This document shows, one piece after another, positions 6,125-13,503 of a DNA stretch of 46,827 nt. Each line of letters starts with the position of its first letter. Positions within the stretch are counted from its first letter, which is position 1. The stretch lies in IMG/VR virus record IMGVR_UViG_3300033148_001614, positions 1-46,827 of that record. One strand, given 5' to 3'. This DNA comes from a virus. The position numbers were made by a program, and so were the translations under genes. The notes beneath the pieces were generated by a model. It was not told the origin of the DNA, searched no databases, and worked only from the letters and a program-made list of their open reading frames with translations.

Positions 6125-7665
6125 ACGAACACCTGTACCCTCTCGTGGAACGTCTGATCCTCGCGGACGATTTCCGAGTAGTTGAACGCATGGGCATAGT
6201 GATCGGGCCGCCCGCCGTCTTGGACATACGTCGCGTAAGTTTTGTGACCGTCATCGACTACCTGCCGTGTGAGGGCGAAGAAGTGCCTCCAGAAGTCCGC
6301 CGGCAACGTGCTGGGCACTGCCAGCTCCCCGACGTGGATCAACTGGAACGCCTTGTCTAGCGTCGCAGTCCGAGGCACGGTTAAGACGGTCACCCCTTCT
6401 TCAACTCTCTTGGTGCTATTGATACTGAGCGGGCTGCTGTGATAACGGATCAAGGTCACGATGTCGGGGAACCGTTGAGCGAACTTCGTCGCCGCATACG
6501 TCTCCGGCATTGCGTCAATTCCGCAGGCAACGACGTTGTAGGCACCGATCAGCCGATCCAACGCCGGCCAATCAACCTCGCCCGCCCAGATGATTCCTCC
6601 TGACAGGAGCCTCACCACGACGTGTAACACCGCTCCCACGTCGACTCCCATGACCGTTGGCTGGCTACAACTCATCTTCATTTCGCCCGATGAGGGTAGC
6701 CCCGCGATGATCGACTCGTCGAGCTTGGCTCCCCCTGGAGCGTAAGGAAGGCCGAGCCACATGTTGTAGAAGACTTGCTCCCTCGTTGGGTTTCCCTTCG
6801 CCGCGTTCCATTCAATGATGAAGTCCCCCGGCTGAATCCTCGGGCTAACAAGTCTCGAAATGTGGAATGATCGATAAGGAGCGTCTGGATTCTGAGCCGT
6901 CCACCTCCCACGTTGAAGCCGATCAACCGCCTCCCCACAGTTAGGACAGATCAGATTCTCAGGCCGCTCTGCATCGACTGAATCCGGCCAGCGTGGAATA
7001 AACCACTCGTCACACGTCTCACATTTTATCTCCCATTCCTCTTGCGTTCCTTCAAGGTAGGCATTGTGTAGCTTCCCTTCTGGATATTTTGGGTTCCCGA
7101 TGTCCAGCAGGTATTGATACTGTGACAGTCCTAAACGGGCCTCTGCGAGTTTCGCTCCTTCTGGATCCTGCACCTCGTACTCATCGCGCACGACCAATCC
7201 CACCGGAATCTCTCGCATCTTGCCCGTCGCTACTGAGCCTCGGAGGTAAAGGGTTTGTCCCCATCCGATCTTGAGGTGAACGTTGTCCACGTCCGTGAAA
7301 CTCCGTTCAAGGTACGGTGAGGCTTGAATGTGAGGGTCGATACGCGCCTGGGCAAACTGACCAAGCTCGCCGTCCGTTCGGAGCATATAGAGGACGCCTT
7401 CCTGTCGAACGTCCATGAACCAGAACGCGCATATCTTCCCTAGCTCGGTCAACCCCATCTGTCCCGCTTTCATGAACACAAGCCGCCCGCGTCGTGGCAG
7501 GTGAGCAAACGCTCGGAAAACATCGCGTAGATACGGCATGACGAATGGAGGTGAGTAGATCCCGTAGGGTTTCCCGTCGGGCATCATGTAGTTCTGGACA
7601 GCCCACAGGTATGGGTCTTGCGCCTGGATCGCTAGAAGCTCATCACTGATCTTCGTCATCGCCAT
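6121..7665 (-). CDS. terL: Large terminase subunit, GpA-like
   Basis: A 514-aa packaging motor. An N-terminal ATPase carries a Walker A-like KAGQMGLT (66-73) and Walker B ending GLVVRDE (156-162). A zinc-ribbon insertion holds Cys 215/218 and 240/243. The C-terminal RNase-H-like nuclease has MGVDVG (first Asp near 342), GIDAMPETY (second Asp) and DHYAHAFNY (last Asp/His). The order ATPase, zinc finger, nuclease is that of the lambda GpA group. Start ATG 7665 or 7659; there is a 23-base overlap with the upstream 115-aa gene. The likely small subunit is at 8930. Confidence 0.92.
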   Translation of the reverse strand: MAMTKISDELLAIQAQDPYLWAVQNYMMPDGKPYGIYSPPFVMPYLRDVFRAFAHLPRRGRLVFMKAGQMGLTELGKICAFWFMDVRQEGVLYMLRTDGELGQFAQARIDPHIQASPYLERSFTDVDNVHLKIGWGQTLYLRGSVATGKMREIPVGLVVRDEYEVQDPEGAKLAEARLGLSQYQYLLDIGNPKYPEGKLHNAYLEGTQEEWEIKCETCDEWFIPRWPDSVDAERPENLICPNCGEAVDRLQRGRWTAQNPDAPYRSFHISRLVSPRIQPGDFIIEWNAAKGNPTREQVFYNMWLGLPYAPGGAKLDESIIAGLPSSGEMKMSCSQPTVMGVDVGAVLHVVVRLLSGGIIWAGEVDWPALDRLIGAYNVVACGIDAMPETYAATKFAQRFPDIVTLIRYHSSPLSINSTKRVEEGVTVLTVPRTATLDKAFQLIHVGELAVPSTLPADFWRHFFALTRQVVDDGHKTYATYVQDGGRPDHYAHAFNYSEIVREDQTFHERVQVFV

Positions 7666-7990
7666 TCTTCATAGGGCCCTCTCGCAACGCCTCTGCAAGG
7701 ATCGCCGGAATGTTGACCTCCTTCATCTCCTCCACCTTATACCGTATCGTCTCCGCAACCTCACGCGCTACTAGCATCCGCATAAGGTCATCAGTAACCT
7801 CTTGTATCAGCTCCCTATCTATGTGGACATGGGTGATGATGGTGAGTGCGTTCGGCTTGACGCGATCAGTCGCCTCCATCTCTATGTCGACAAACCTCTC
7901 CAACCTCTCTCGTAGTGCCGGCAACTTGTCGATCGCGGCGCGTATTTGATTCATTATCTGTGCTTTCAGTACCTCGGGTGACTCGTTCAT
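7643..7990 (-). CDS. Hypothetical helical protein upstream of the large terminase
   Basis: A 115-aa protein, ATG behind AGGAGG. Almost entirely charged helices (NQIRAAIDKLPALRERLERF, TDDLMRMLVAREVAETIR), with one beta segment ALTIITHVHID. It resembles the two small proteins at 10606 and 10823 in having an IR.AI.. helix followed by a long strand, which may point to a small paralogous family, but identity is low. It might assist packaging since it directly precedes terL. Function unknown. Confidence 0.65.
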   Translation of the reverse strand: MNESPEVLKAQIMNQIRAAIDKLPALRERLERFVDIEMEATDRVKPNALTIITHVHIDRELIQEVTDDLMRMLVAREVAETIRYKVEEMKEVNIPAILAEALREGPMKNGDDEDQ

Positions 7991-8041
7991 CGCATCCTCC
8001 TATACGCCTCTTGCCGAGCTTTCCGTTCCAAACAAGACCGA

Positions 8042-8263
8042 TTACCATCGCAACCTCCGCTTGAGTGCTTCACTGAACTCCTCTAAGTTGATGTTCCGTA
8101 AGGCCGCGCGAAAAGCCTTCTCACAGGCCCCTTGGCTCGCTTGCAACTTGCCAAGGGTAGTCAAGTAAGCCTCCCGCCACGTGGAGACGGTAATGATGGC
8201 AATGCGGCGACTCAGGCGACGGATCTCCTCATCTGTCAGCTCCATAGCTGAATCCTCGGCCAT
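8042..8263 (-). CDS. Hypothetical protein, 73 aa
   Basis: The start ATG 8263 follows AAGGGGA; the frame remains open to 8284 without a better site. The product is helical and charged (LTDEEIRRLSRRIAIITVS, LEEFSEALKRRLRW), with a central Trp-Arg-Glu. It is a soluble small protein; no family recognised. It lies between the terminase and small proteins, and is spaced 51 bases from the next gene. Confidence 0.6.
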   Translation of the reverse strand: MAEDSAMELTDEEIRRLSRRIAIITVSTWREAYLTTLGKLQASQGACEKAFRAALRNINLEEFSEALKRRLRW

Positions 8264-8264
8264 T

Positions 8265-8495
8265 TTATTTCGTCCCCTTATCAAACTCGCGGTTGTTCAG
8301 TTCCTCAAGGGCATGCCGAGCCTTCTCAAACTCACCAGCGTCCAGACCGTTCTCCTTACACAACTTAATTCGAGCAGTCAACTGATCCACGTCCAGTTCC
8401 AGTATGCGACGTTGAGCAGAGTCCCATATAGCAGCATACCACCCATGTTCATCCCGTCGTATCCCAACATACCGATCGGAAGCCGTGTCCTTCAC
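8265..8495 (-). CDS. Hypothetical protein, 76 aa
   Basis: A 76-aa product, overlapping the upstream stop by 4 bases. A beta-hairpin-like N-terminus (RYVGIRRDEHGWYAAIWD) is followed by two charged helices (LELDVDQLTARIKLCKENG, EFEKARHALEELNNR). It could be a small regulatory or adaptor protein. No known motif. Confidence 0.6.
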   Translation of the reverse strand: MKDTASDRYVGIRRDEHGWYAAIWDSAQRRILELDVDQLTARIKLCKENGLDAGEFEKARHALEELNNREFDKGTK

Positions 8496-8701
8496 TTCCG
8501 CCTCCCTTTGTAACTCTTCTCCCGAGCTTGCCTCTCTATCACTACGCGCCCATACGACTCACCGGAAAACGTAGATGCCCGTCCCTCAAAGTGGAGTAGG
8601 AGCGCTTCAAATACTTCCTCCAAAGTCTGATAAATGAAGCGACAATTCCACTTATTAGTGATGAGGTATCCGTTGCTGACCTTTTCGATCTCGTACATCA
8701 T
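8492..8701 (-). CDS. Hypothetical protein, 69 aa
   Basis: Tandem ATGs at 8701 and 8698 follow AAAGGAG. The sequence MYEIEKVSNGYLITNKW and FIYQTLEEVFEALLLHFEG follows the pattern of short phage proteins in which a beta-hairpin with a conserved Asn-Gly turn precedes a helix, common near terminase genes. It ends with a basic tail (REKSYKGRRK). Function unknown. Confidence 0.65.
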   Translation of the reverse strand: MMYEIEKVSNGYLITNKWNCRFIYQTLEEVFEALLLHFEGRASTFSGESYGRVVIERQAREKSYKGRRK

Positions 8702-8760
8702 CCGCTCCTTTCAATCCTTAGCCGGTTGAAGAACAGCCGCTTTATCTCCTTTAACATCAT
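8698..8760 (-). CDS. Possible 20-aa leader peptide
   Basis: ATGATG at 8760-8755 lies behind AAAGGAGAT and opens 20 codons (MMLKEIKRLFFNRLRIERSG) whose TGA overlaps the start of the 69-aa gene (ATGA). The spacing and coupling match true genes here, and the basic amphipathic character is compatible with a leader peptide, but a frame this short can arise by chance. Confidence 0.35.
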   Translation of the reverse strand: MMLKEIKRLFFNRLRIERSG

Positions 8761-8996
8761 ATCTCCTTTACCCGCAGGGAATAGCGCAAACGCACGATAG
8801 GCCACAACCACCGCCGTCCCCATGCGCGTCGAATGGCAGCCACATCTTGCGGCGACAGCCGCTTGCGCGTGCACAGAACCGCGCCCACCCGATGACCCAA
8901 CAACCGATCAACGTCGCCATGCCTCCGGGTCAGGAACCGCTTAGGACTCCTTGAACCCGCCTTGCCTCCTCGATCTTTCGCCGTATTCTCTCCCAT
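8757..8996 (-). CDS. Possible basic protein, 79 aa
   Basis: ATG 8996 is 5 bases behind AGGAGG, inside the end of the small-terminase-like gene (67-base overlap), and the frame covers an otherwise empty 230 bases. The product is highly basic (17 or more Arg/Lys), with SPKRFLTRRHGDVDRLLGHR and a Trp-rich C-terminus (WGRRWLWPIVRLRYSL). Coding in this Arg-rich style can be a shadow of GC-rich sequence, so it is uncertain. Confidence 0.4.
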   Translation of the reverse strand: MGENTAKDRGGKAGSRSPKRFLTRRHGDVDRLLGHRVGAVLCTRKRLSPQDVAAIRRAWGRRWLWPIVRLRYSLRVKEI

Positions 8997-9637
8997 GCCG
9001 CCTCCTCTTCTGGAGTTAAATCAACCTCAACGGGGACGCCGACAACATGCTCCATCCTTTCTGTCACCCGCCCCTCCATTACCTCCTCAAGCTTGATGAC
9101 CTCAGTCACCGCCCTCGCCAACTGAGGAACTAGCCTGATCCTTTCCGCTGGTGGGATCTGTCCGATGTACTCCTGCATCCTCATGACTATCTCTCTCGGA
9201 GTCGTCGCCGTTGCAATGACCGGATAGGTATTCCTCGTCGTGATGTTCTGGAGAAGTTGGAGCAACGCCTTCTTCAGCCAGTCAATTCCCTGCAAGGTCG
9301 CCGATCGATCCTGAGCGATCACCGCGGCTGTCTCCCGACCGATCACCTCGACGTCCGCCTCGACCGCCGCTGTCGCTGTCTCCCGATCAACCCATCCCTT
9401 CTTATCTCCTTTAGTCCCGACCTTAAGCTGCTTCTCCAATTCGGCCACGCGCTTTGCCAAGCCTGCAAAGTACATCTCCCTTTTCTTCTTCCACTCGCGT
9501 CTTTGATAGTAGTACTGGACTGTGGATTCAGCTACTTTGTGCTTCCTAGCGAACTTACGACGGATAGGCTGGACCGGGGACGTAATCCAGTCCTCTTCCA
9601 TCGCCGCAATCTTCAACTCGCTCAGTCTATTTGCCAT
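8930..9637 (-). CDS. terS: Terminase small subunit-like protein
   Basis: The ATG at 9637 (235 aa) is the best start; the frame continues to a GTG at 9688 without a ribosome site. An N-terminal helix-turn-helix (IRRKFARKHKVAESTVQYYY) is followed by a basic stretch (RREWKKKREMYFAGLAKRV) and a long helical, coiled-coil-like region. This is the layout of phage small terminases: DNA-binding head, oligomerisation helices. Location two small genes upstream of the GpA-like large subunit fits. Confidence 0.7.
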   Translation of the reverse strand: MANRLSELKIAAMEEDWITSPVQPIRRKFARKHKVAESTVQYYYQRREWKKKREMYFAGLAKRVAELEKQLKVGTKGDKKGWVDRETATAAVEADVEVIGRETAAVIAQDRSATLQGIDWLKKALLQLLQNITTRNTYPVIATATTPREIVMRMQEYIGQIPPAERIRLVPQLARAVTEVIKLEEVMEGRVTERMEHVVGVPVEVDLTPEEEAAWERIRRKIEEARRVQGVLSGS

Positions 9638-9712
9638 AGGTTCTGCGTTTCCGCCTCTGATTCGACATCTGCGTCGAATGCCTGCCACGTTCCATCATTC
9701 TTGTCAAGTCTA

Positions 9713-10582
9713 TCACGCGATTTCCCTTTCGATCAAACCATCGCGGAGGTACAGCTTCCCTCGCGCCCGGCGGAGGGGGGAGTAGACTTTTGACACCCGG
9801 AGAAGAACGTGCCCCGGCTTGCGCTCGATAGCCGTCTCATCATCGCTGAACCGCCACGTAATCGCCTCAAAGGGAACCTGGGCGTATAGATGGACCGGCG
9901 ACCGTTTCTCTGGGAGAAACCCTGCTCTGAATAGCTCACGGGCAAGATCTGAGTAGGATGAGTCGCGGGCCTTGTTAAGCCACGCCGTCATCTCCTCAGT
10001 CGACAAGTCACCGGCCTCCCGGATGAGAGCAACCTTGGCCGCGTTCACGCCGTCGGGCCAGACAACTCCTTTCTCCTTCAACCACCCGGCAAGCTCGGCC
10101 TCCTCACGGGCGCGAACCGGATCTAGCCCGATGCTCGCCACGTACTGATCGGGAGTCGTCCCAGGCTCGACGAGGTAGTAGTACGTGTAGACGTGCCACA
10201 ACATCATCGCCCGCGCTCCCTCAGACAGGCTGAGGTTCGTGAGCAACGCCGTCTCTTCCTTAACCTTGTCACGTTCCTGGCGGAGGTAGAACCAGATGTC
10301 TCCTTTAGGCATATAGGCCCCATCCCTCAGACGGATGACAAGACCGTTTTCCAGATCGTCTCGCTCCCAACGCTCAATAAACCAAAGCTTCTCTGTCTTC
10401 TGTCGGTGACATCGGGCGCACAGAGTGATCCCGTTGGCAATCTCATCCCGGCTTGGAATCCCGCCCATCCCCCTCTCTACCACGTGATCGGCTTCGAGGT
10501 TTGACGTTGAGCCGCACTTCTGGCACTCGTACCTGTCGGCTTCTAGAACCTGCTTGCGGAAACTGCTGCTACGCTTAGCCAT
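9713..10582 (-). CDS. HNH endonuclease family protein
   Basis: A 289-aa protein. Residues about 10-62 carry an HNH site with zinc-binding cysteines: YECQKCG, then LEADHVVERG (catalytic His), the Asn in EIANGITLC, and CARCH. The 220-aa C-terminal region is unusual for a plain HNH: mixed alpha/beta with helices (EEAELAGWLKEKG) and ends in a basic beta-rich segment (RRARGKLYLRDGLIEREI). Phage HNH nucleases near terminase genes often act in packaging; this one lies just upstream of the small terminase. Free-standing homing is an alternative. Confidence 0.85.
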   Translation of the reverse strand: MAKRSSSFRKQVLEADRYECQKCGSTSNLEADHVVERGMGGIPSRDEIANGITLCARCHRQKTEKLWFIERWERDDLENGLVIRLRDGAYMPKGDIWFYLRQERDKVKEETALLTNLSLSEGARAMMLWHVYTYYYLVEPGTTPDQYVASIGLDPVRAREEAELAGWLKEKGVVWPDGVNAAKVALIREAGDLSTEEMTAWLNKARDSSYSDLARELFRAGFLPEKRSPVHLYAQVPFEAITWRFSDDETAIERKPGHVLLRVSKVYSPLRRARGKLYLRDGLIEREIA

Positions 10583-10605
10583 CTCCCCGCCTCCAGCGGA
10601 TCCTC

Positions 10606-10833
10606 CTACTCGCCATTCAATACCCCGGTGACGACCATACTGAAAGTTATCTGTCCAGGAATGTACGTTCGTTGTTGCTGCGACATGTCATCAAACGTAG
10701 TGATTTCAATCAGCTTGATCGTGACGGTTGATAGCGACAGATCTACCGGTGTCTTGATCGTCCCAATCGCCTTGCGGATCTTCTCCTCCATTTCTTTCTT
10801 TAGATCGAACGTGTCCCCCTGCTCATCCTTCAT
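10606..10833 (-). CDS. Hypothetical protein, 75 aa
   Basis: The start at ATG 10833 sits behind GGGAGGGGACA and overlaps the upstream gene by 11 bases; an earlier GTG at 10854 is less likely. A helix (LKKEMEEKIRKAIGTI) precedes beta strands (STVTIKLIEITTF, GQITFSMVVTG). The helix-plus-strands design resembles that of the upstream 75-aa protein, so the two may be distant duplicates. Function unknown. Confidence 0.6.
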   Translation of the reverse strand: MKDEQGDTFDLKKEMEEKIRKAIGTIKTPVDLSLSTVTIKLIEITTFDDMSQQQRTYIPGQITFSMVVTGVLNGE

Positions 10834-11050
10834 TGTCCCCTCCCGGCCCTTCAACGACTGTCACCAGGACGTCCTTCACAAAAGGCCGAATCGGTACTTT
10901 CCTGTACGTCATCTCAGAATCGAGTTGGACCTCAACCGCGACCGGCAAGAAACGGGTGCGGCTATGGAACACTCGCAAGGCCCGTTCAATCGCTGTTCGG
11001 ATGGACGTCTCTACATCCGTCTTCGCGTTCAGCACCTCGTCACGCCTCAT
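10823..11050 (-). CDS. Hypothetical protein, 75 aa
   Basis: ATG behind AGGAGGCGAA. Helix with TSIRTAIERALRVFHS then two strands (LPVAVEVQLDSEMTY, KDVLVTVVEG). Same size and fold pattern as the next gene downstream. No recognised family; both fall in the cluster of short genes between the ABA-sandwich protein and the HNH gene. Confidence 0.6.
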   Translation of the reverse strand: MRRDEVLNAKTDVETSIRTAIERALRVFHSRTRFLPVAVEVQLDSEMTYRKVPIRPFVKDVLVTVVEGPGGDNEG

Positions 11051-11090
11051 TTCGCCTCCTAGACATCAACATCCCATCATCTACTCACCA

Positions 11091-11504
11091 TCAGTCATCC
11101 GCTTCCTCTGAGCAACTCATCGTCCACACAAAGGCGCGGGTGATTGTTCGAGCGTCCATGTTCAGAAGCGTCTGCGTCAATCCGTCAAGGAAGTTGTAGG
11201 TATTAGTAAGGACCAGCAGATTCTGCCCGAACCAGAACTGCTTTACTGAATCAATCTCTTTGATCCGGTGAATCAGCTCCCAAGCCGCTGCGATGTCGTT
11301 CGGGTAGTCGGGAATGTCCTCCCAACCTCCGAGATAGAAGTTCGTGTCATCAATTCGCTGCTTGTGGGAACTGTCAAGCCAATAAGCGGTTAGATGCGTC
11401 CCTTCATGATCCGTCCGCTGCCCAAACCCCTTCGCTCCTAGTAGACTCGCTACCTTGTATCGTAGCTCTTCATCCGACATTGCCAAAACTTCGTCACGAG
11501 TCAT
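11091..11504 (-). CDS. Phage ABA-sandwich domain (BC1872-like) protein
   Basis: A 137-aa protein with a very strong ribosome site (AAGGAGGAGGT). It has the hallmark of this phage family: an N-terminal Asp-Glu-Leu region, a middle block IPDYPNDIAAAWELIHRI and an end block ARTITRAFVWTMSC. Such proteins occur in many siphoviruses among early genes; their role is unknown. The start overlaps a possible 28-aa frame upstream (ATGA). Confidence 0.75.
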   Translation of the reverse strand: MTRDEVLAMSDEELRYKVASLLGAKGFGQRTDHEGTHLTAYWLDSSHKQRIDDTNFYLGGWEDIPDYPNDIAAAWELIHRIKEIDSVKQFWFGQNLLVLTNTYNFLDGLTQTLLNMDARTITRAFVWTMSCSEEADD

Positions 11505-11587
11505 CGGACCTCCTCCTTGCCTGCGTAAAAGCCTTCCGAATCGCTACCTCGTGTTGCGTCCACGTAGATAGTCAGACGTGTAGTCAT
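11501..11587 (-). CDS. Possible 28-aa peptide
   Basis: ATG 11587 lies 6 bases behind GGAGA and opens 28 codons (MTTRLTIYVDATRGSDSEGF at its start); the TGA overlaps the start of the ABA-sandwich gene as ATGA. The coupling is of the type used by real genes here. Its short length keeps confidence low. Confidence 0.4.
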   Translation of the reverse strand: MTTRLTIYVDATRGSDSEGFYAGKEEVR

Positions 11588-11638
11588 TTCGGTCTCCGAT
11601 CCCGTTCCTTTACGATCTGGCTCGCGTGGCCGGGGCTT

Positions 11639-11746
11639 CTAGCGCCAATCGACCTCCCGGAGCTTCCCCGCCGCCCCTCGCGGTACACCGCTACTGACGG
11701 CAGTGCGCAAGCCACGTGTTCTACCACGCCGCACGCGAGCCTTCAT
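11639..11746 (-). CDS. Possible basic 35-aa peptide
   Basis: ATG 11746 overlaps the stop of the zinc-finger gene (ATGA) and gives 35 codons (MKARVRRGRTRGLRTAVSSG at its start) with at least ten Arg/Lys. It occupies a 155-base gap with no other gene. Such strongly basic peptides may bind DNA or RNA, but the reading frame could be a coincidence of GC-rich sequence. Confidence 0.35.
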   Translation of the reverse strand: MKARVRRGRTRGLRTAVSSGVPRGAAGKLREVDWR

Positions 11747-12003
11747 AATCCCAGCAATGCCTTTACTTCCATTAGGCCAGCCCATCGTTCCGTGTGTCCG
11801 GTCCCGTTACAGGCCGGGCAAGGGATTTCCTCTGATGGAATTCGATCCAGCGAGTAGCCGTGTTTCTCAAACCATGCCTCATAGTCCTCCCGCGACAGTC
11901 GGCCGCTCTTGACCTGCTTCCAGAACTCTTCCCAAAGCGGGTGCTGCGCTATCCTGTTGCCTTTGCACCTCTTACACATCTCCCGCACTCGAAACTCAAT
12001 CAT
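11743..12003 (-). CDS. Zinc-finger protein (DnaJ-type CxxCxGxG pairs)
   Basis: An 86-aa protein; start ATG 12003 follows AGGAGGAGGAC. CKRCKGN near the N-terminus pairs with CPACNGTG near residues 68-75, the two halves of a DnaJ-like zinc ribbon, separated by a charged 45-residue helix region with FEKHGYSLDRI. Phages use small proteins of this kind for binding host partners or nucleic acid. A 13-codon frame at 12040 with its own ribosome site overlaps the start and might be a leader. Confidence 0.7.
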   Translation of the reverse strand: MIEFRVREMCKRCKGNRIAQHPLWEEFWKQVKSGRLSREDYEAWFEKHGYSLDRIPSEEIPCPACNGTGHTERWAGLMEVKALLGL

Positions 12004-12049
12004 GTCCTCCTCCTCTATCTGCAATTTCGTAAGCCATCATCGCCCTCCT

Positions 12050-12241
12050 TTATTCCCCCAACAGTTGTTCTAGCCGCGCCCATGCCTCCGGTGACAGCGT
12101 AACCACAGTCGGTGCGGTTTCCTCCTTAACGGGCGTAGATATGTCTGGTTTCGGGCAGTAACTCATCAACCAGACACTCAACGGCCCGGTCGCTATGCCC
12201 ACCACGATGCCCACAATCAATATCGCAAGGCGTGTTTTCAT
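12050..12241 (-). CDS. Small single-span membrane protein, 63 aa
   Basis: ATG 12241 overlaps the loader-like gene stop (ATGA) and has TAAGGGAGG before it; the longer frame upstream is a shadow. Residues 5-27 are hydrophobic (LAILIVGIVVGIATGPLSVW), followed by an outer Cys-Pro and a charged C-terminal domain with a helix (SPEAWARLEQLLGE). It may be anchored by its N-terminus. Unusual inside a replication block; role unknown. Confidence 0.65.
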   Translation of the reverse strand: MKTRLAILIVGIVVGIATGPLSVWLMSYCPKPDISTPVKEETAPTVVTLSPEAWARLEQLLGE

Positions 12242-12714
12242 GATCCCTCCCTTAACGCCTCTTGTCCTGGCTTCCCTAACACCTCTTGCCCGACCATCCG
12301 CCGCCTCTCTTCCTGATAAAAGTGCAGAAAATGCGCACGGGTCGTCCCGTCTCCAACAAGGACCTCCCGTAAAGCGAACAGCCCCACCTGTTCCGCCGCC
12401 CGCCGAACTGGGAGCGGTAGGTCTGCGAGAGTCCGCTCGCCCCGCGCCACTTGTCGAGCCAGTTCCCACGCGTCACCCTCCGACGGATACCGCTCAGCGA
12501 GGATCTCCTCCGCCGCTGTAAAGATCGCTCCGGGAGGAACCGCGAAGGGTTTCGTCGTATGCCGGACAACGCGCATCGCCGCCTCGACTGCTAGTTCATC
12601 ATCTAACGGATCCAGGACCCGCAACCACGTGTCCCAGTTCTCCTCCGGTACCGGCTTCGTGGTGGTGTGCTCAAGGAGCTTAATGATCGTCGCCAACGCC
12701 TTACGGCTCGCCAT
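12238..12714 (-). CDS. Replicative helicase loader/inhibitor-like protein (G39P-like)
   Basis: A 158-aa protein starting at ATG 12714 after GAGAGGAT. It has the pattern of phage helicase loaders related to SPP1 G39P: an N-terminal helical domain (MASRKALATIIKLLEH), NWDTWLRVLDPLDDELAVEA, and a C-terminal disordered charged tail (FYQEERRRMVG). These proteins deliver host-like DnaB helicase to the origin. It lies three genes downstream of the replisome organizer, which supports the assignment. The match is by pattern, not by catalytic residues. Confidence 0.6.
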   Translation of the reverse strand: MASRKALATIIKLLEHTTTKPVPEENWDTWLRVLDPLDDELAVEAAMRVVRHTTKPFAVPPGAIFTAAEEILAERYPSEGDAWELARQVARGERTLADLPLPVRRAAEQVGLFALREVLVGDGTTRAHFLHFYQEERRRMVGQEVLGKPGQEALREGS

Positions 12715-13216
12715 GCTTATCCTCTCGTCGAATAACCTGGACTGGCTTCTCACAGTAGATGCTTAGTTCCGTCGCTACCTCGACCGCCTCCTCTGCTGTG
12801 TGCCCTAGATGTAAGGCAGCCAGGGCGAAGTCCATCCCCGCTCCTATTGCCTCAAATGTTGCGACCTCAGTAATACACCATCCCGAAACGTAGAAAACGT
12901 GGCCCTCATACCCAATCAGGTAAGCGGCTTTTAGGTCCCCTCCCCCAATTCGGTCTTTCTTCCACTTTGAGAACTCCGCTAAAAACTCTAAGAGCGCCGC
13001 CTCAGTCGGTCTCTCCGGTCTACGAGTACTCGCAAACGTGTAGAACATTCCGATCTCACCTACATCACCCGATGCCCCGATATCCAGGCCGTTGATCGAC
13101 GTTAGTTTCGATAGCTTGGAGCGATCGCCCTTCTCTTGCGTTGCCCATCGAACCGATATCGAATCAGCCGCTATTTCATAACCACCCTTGGTGATCCGAC
13201 ACGCTACAACACTCAT
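12701..13216 (-). CDS. HslV/proteasome-beta-like peptidase with Ser1 nucleophile
   Basis: A 171-aa product, ATG 13216 behind GGAGG and overlapping the previous stop (ATGA). If the first Met is removed, the chain starts with Ser1, and Asp17 (IAADS) and Lys33 (SKLSKL) fall exactly at the positions of the catalytic Thr1-Asp17-Lys33 of HslV and proteasome beta subunits. The later glycine turn and helix also match (EAIGAGMDFALAALHLGHTA, EEAVEVATELSIYCEKPVQV). So this is an Ntn-hydrolase-fold peptidase with Ser for Thr. No HslU-type ATPase gene is visible, so the role (host protein turnover, prohead maturation or regulation) is open. Confidence 0.8.
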   Translation of the reverse strand: MSVVACRITKGGYEIAADSISVRWATQEKGDRSKLSKLTSINGLDIGASGDVGEIGMFYTFASTRRPERPTEAALLEFLAEFSKWKKDRIGGGDLKAAYLIGYEGHVFYVSGWCITEVATFEAIGAGMDFALAALHLGHTAEEAVEVATELSIYCEKPVQVIRREDKHGEP

Positions 13217-13503
13217 CCCGGCCTCCGTTCCCACGCCCCGCCATCCCTCACCACCATCCATCCTCGCCCTGGAAGAAGTACTGTCTTTACAGGAATCCCG
13301 AATACTGTTTCAATTGGTCCACTTCGCTCCATTCGTGCATCGATGCTAAAGGGACTATCCTTGAACTGCGCCCTCTCATAAGCCAACCTTGTCCGCATTA
13401 GCTCAACCCGTGTCTGATCATCCACCAGGATAGATGATGGCTTGACTCCGTGTCGGTGCATCCAGCTAATCGAGGCCAATATTTCGTCGAAGATCTTAGT
13501 CAT
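13213..13503 (-). CDS. Hypothetical protein, 96 aa
   Basis: Overlaps the HslV-like gene as ATGA and the SNase gene at the other end. The sequence has a helix (FDEILASISWMHRHG), then ILVDDQTRVELMRTRLAY, a middle segment GPIETVFGIPVKTVLLPG and a Trp-rich end. The GxPV...LPGxGW pattern occurs in small phage proteins related to the capsid E-loop-region type, but I do not rely on it. It could be a partner of the HslV-like peptidase since the two are translationally coupled. Confidence 0.65.
   Translation of the reverse strand: MTKIFDEILASISWMHRHGVKPSSILVDDQTRVELMRTRLAYERAQFKDSPFSIDARMERSGPIETVFGIPVKTVLLPGRGWMVVRDGGAWERRPG

Noticed and set aside
7866-8048. 60-aa frame MVIGLVWNG... overlapping the 115-aa gene
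   Set aside because: Lies within the certain gene at 7643-7990 and has a shadow composition.
12242-12469. N-terminal extension of the 63-aa membrane protein to 139 aa
   Set aside because: The extension overlaps the loader-like gene almost completely; the ATG at 12241 has a ribosome site and ATGA coupling.
12276-12569. 97-aa frame on the minus strand inside the loader-like gene
   Set aside because: Arg- and Ser-rich shadow; the overlapping frame has a ribosome site and a recognisable loader pattern.
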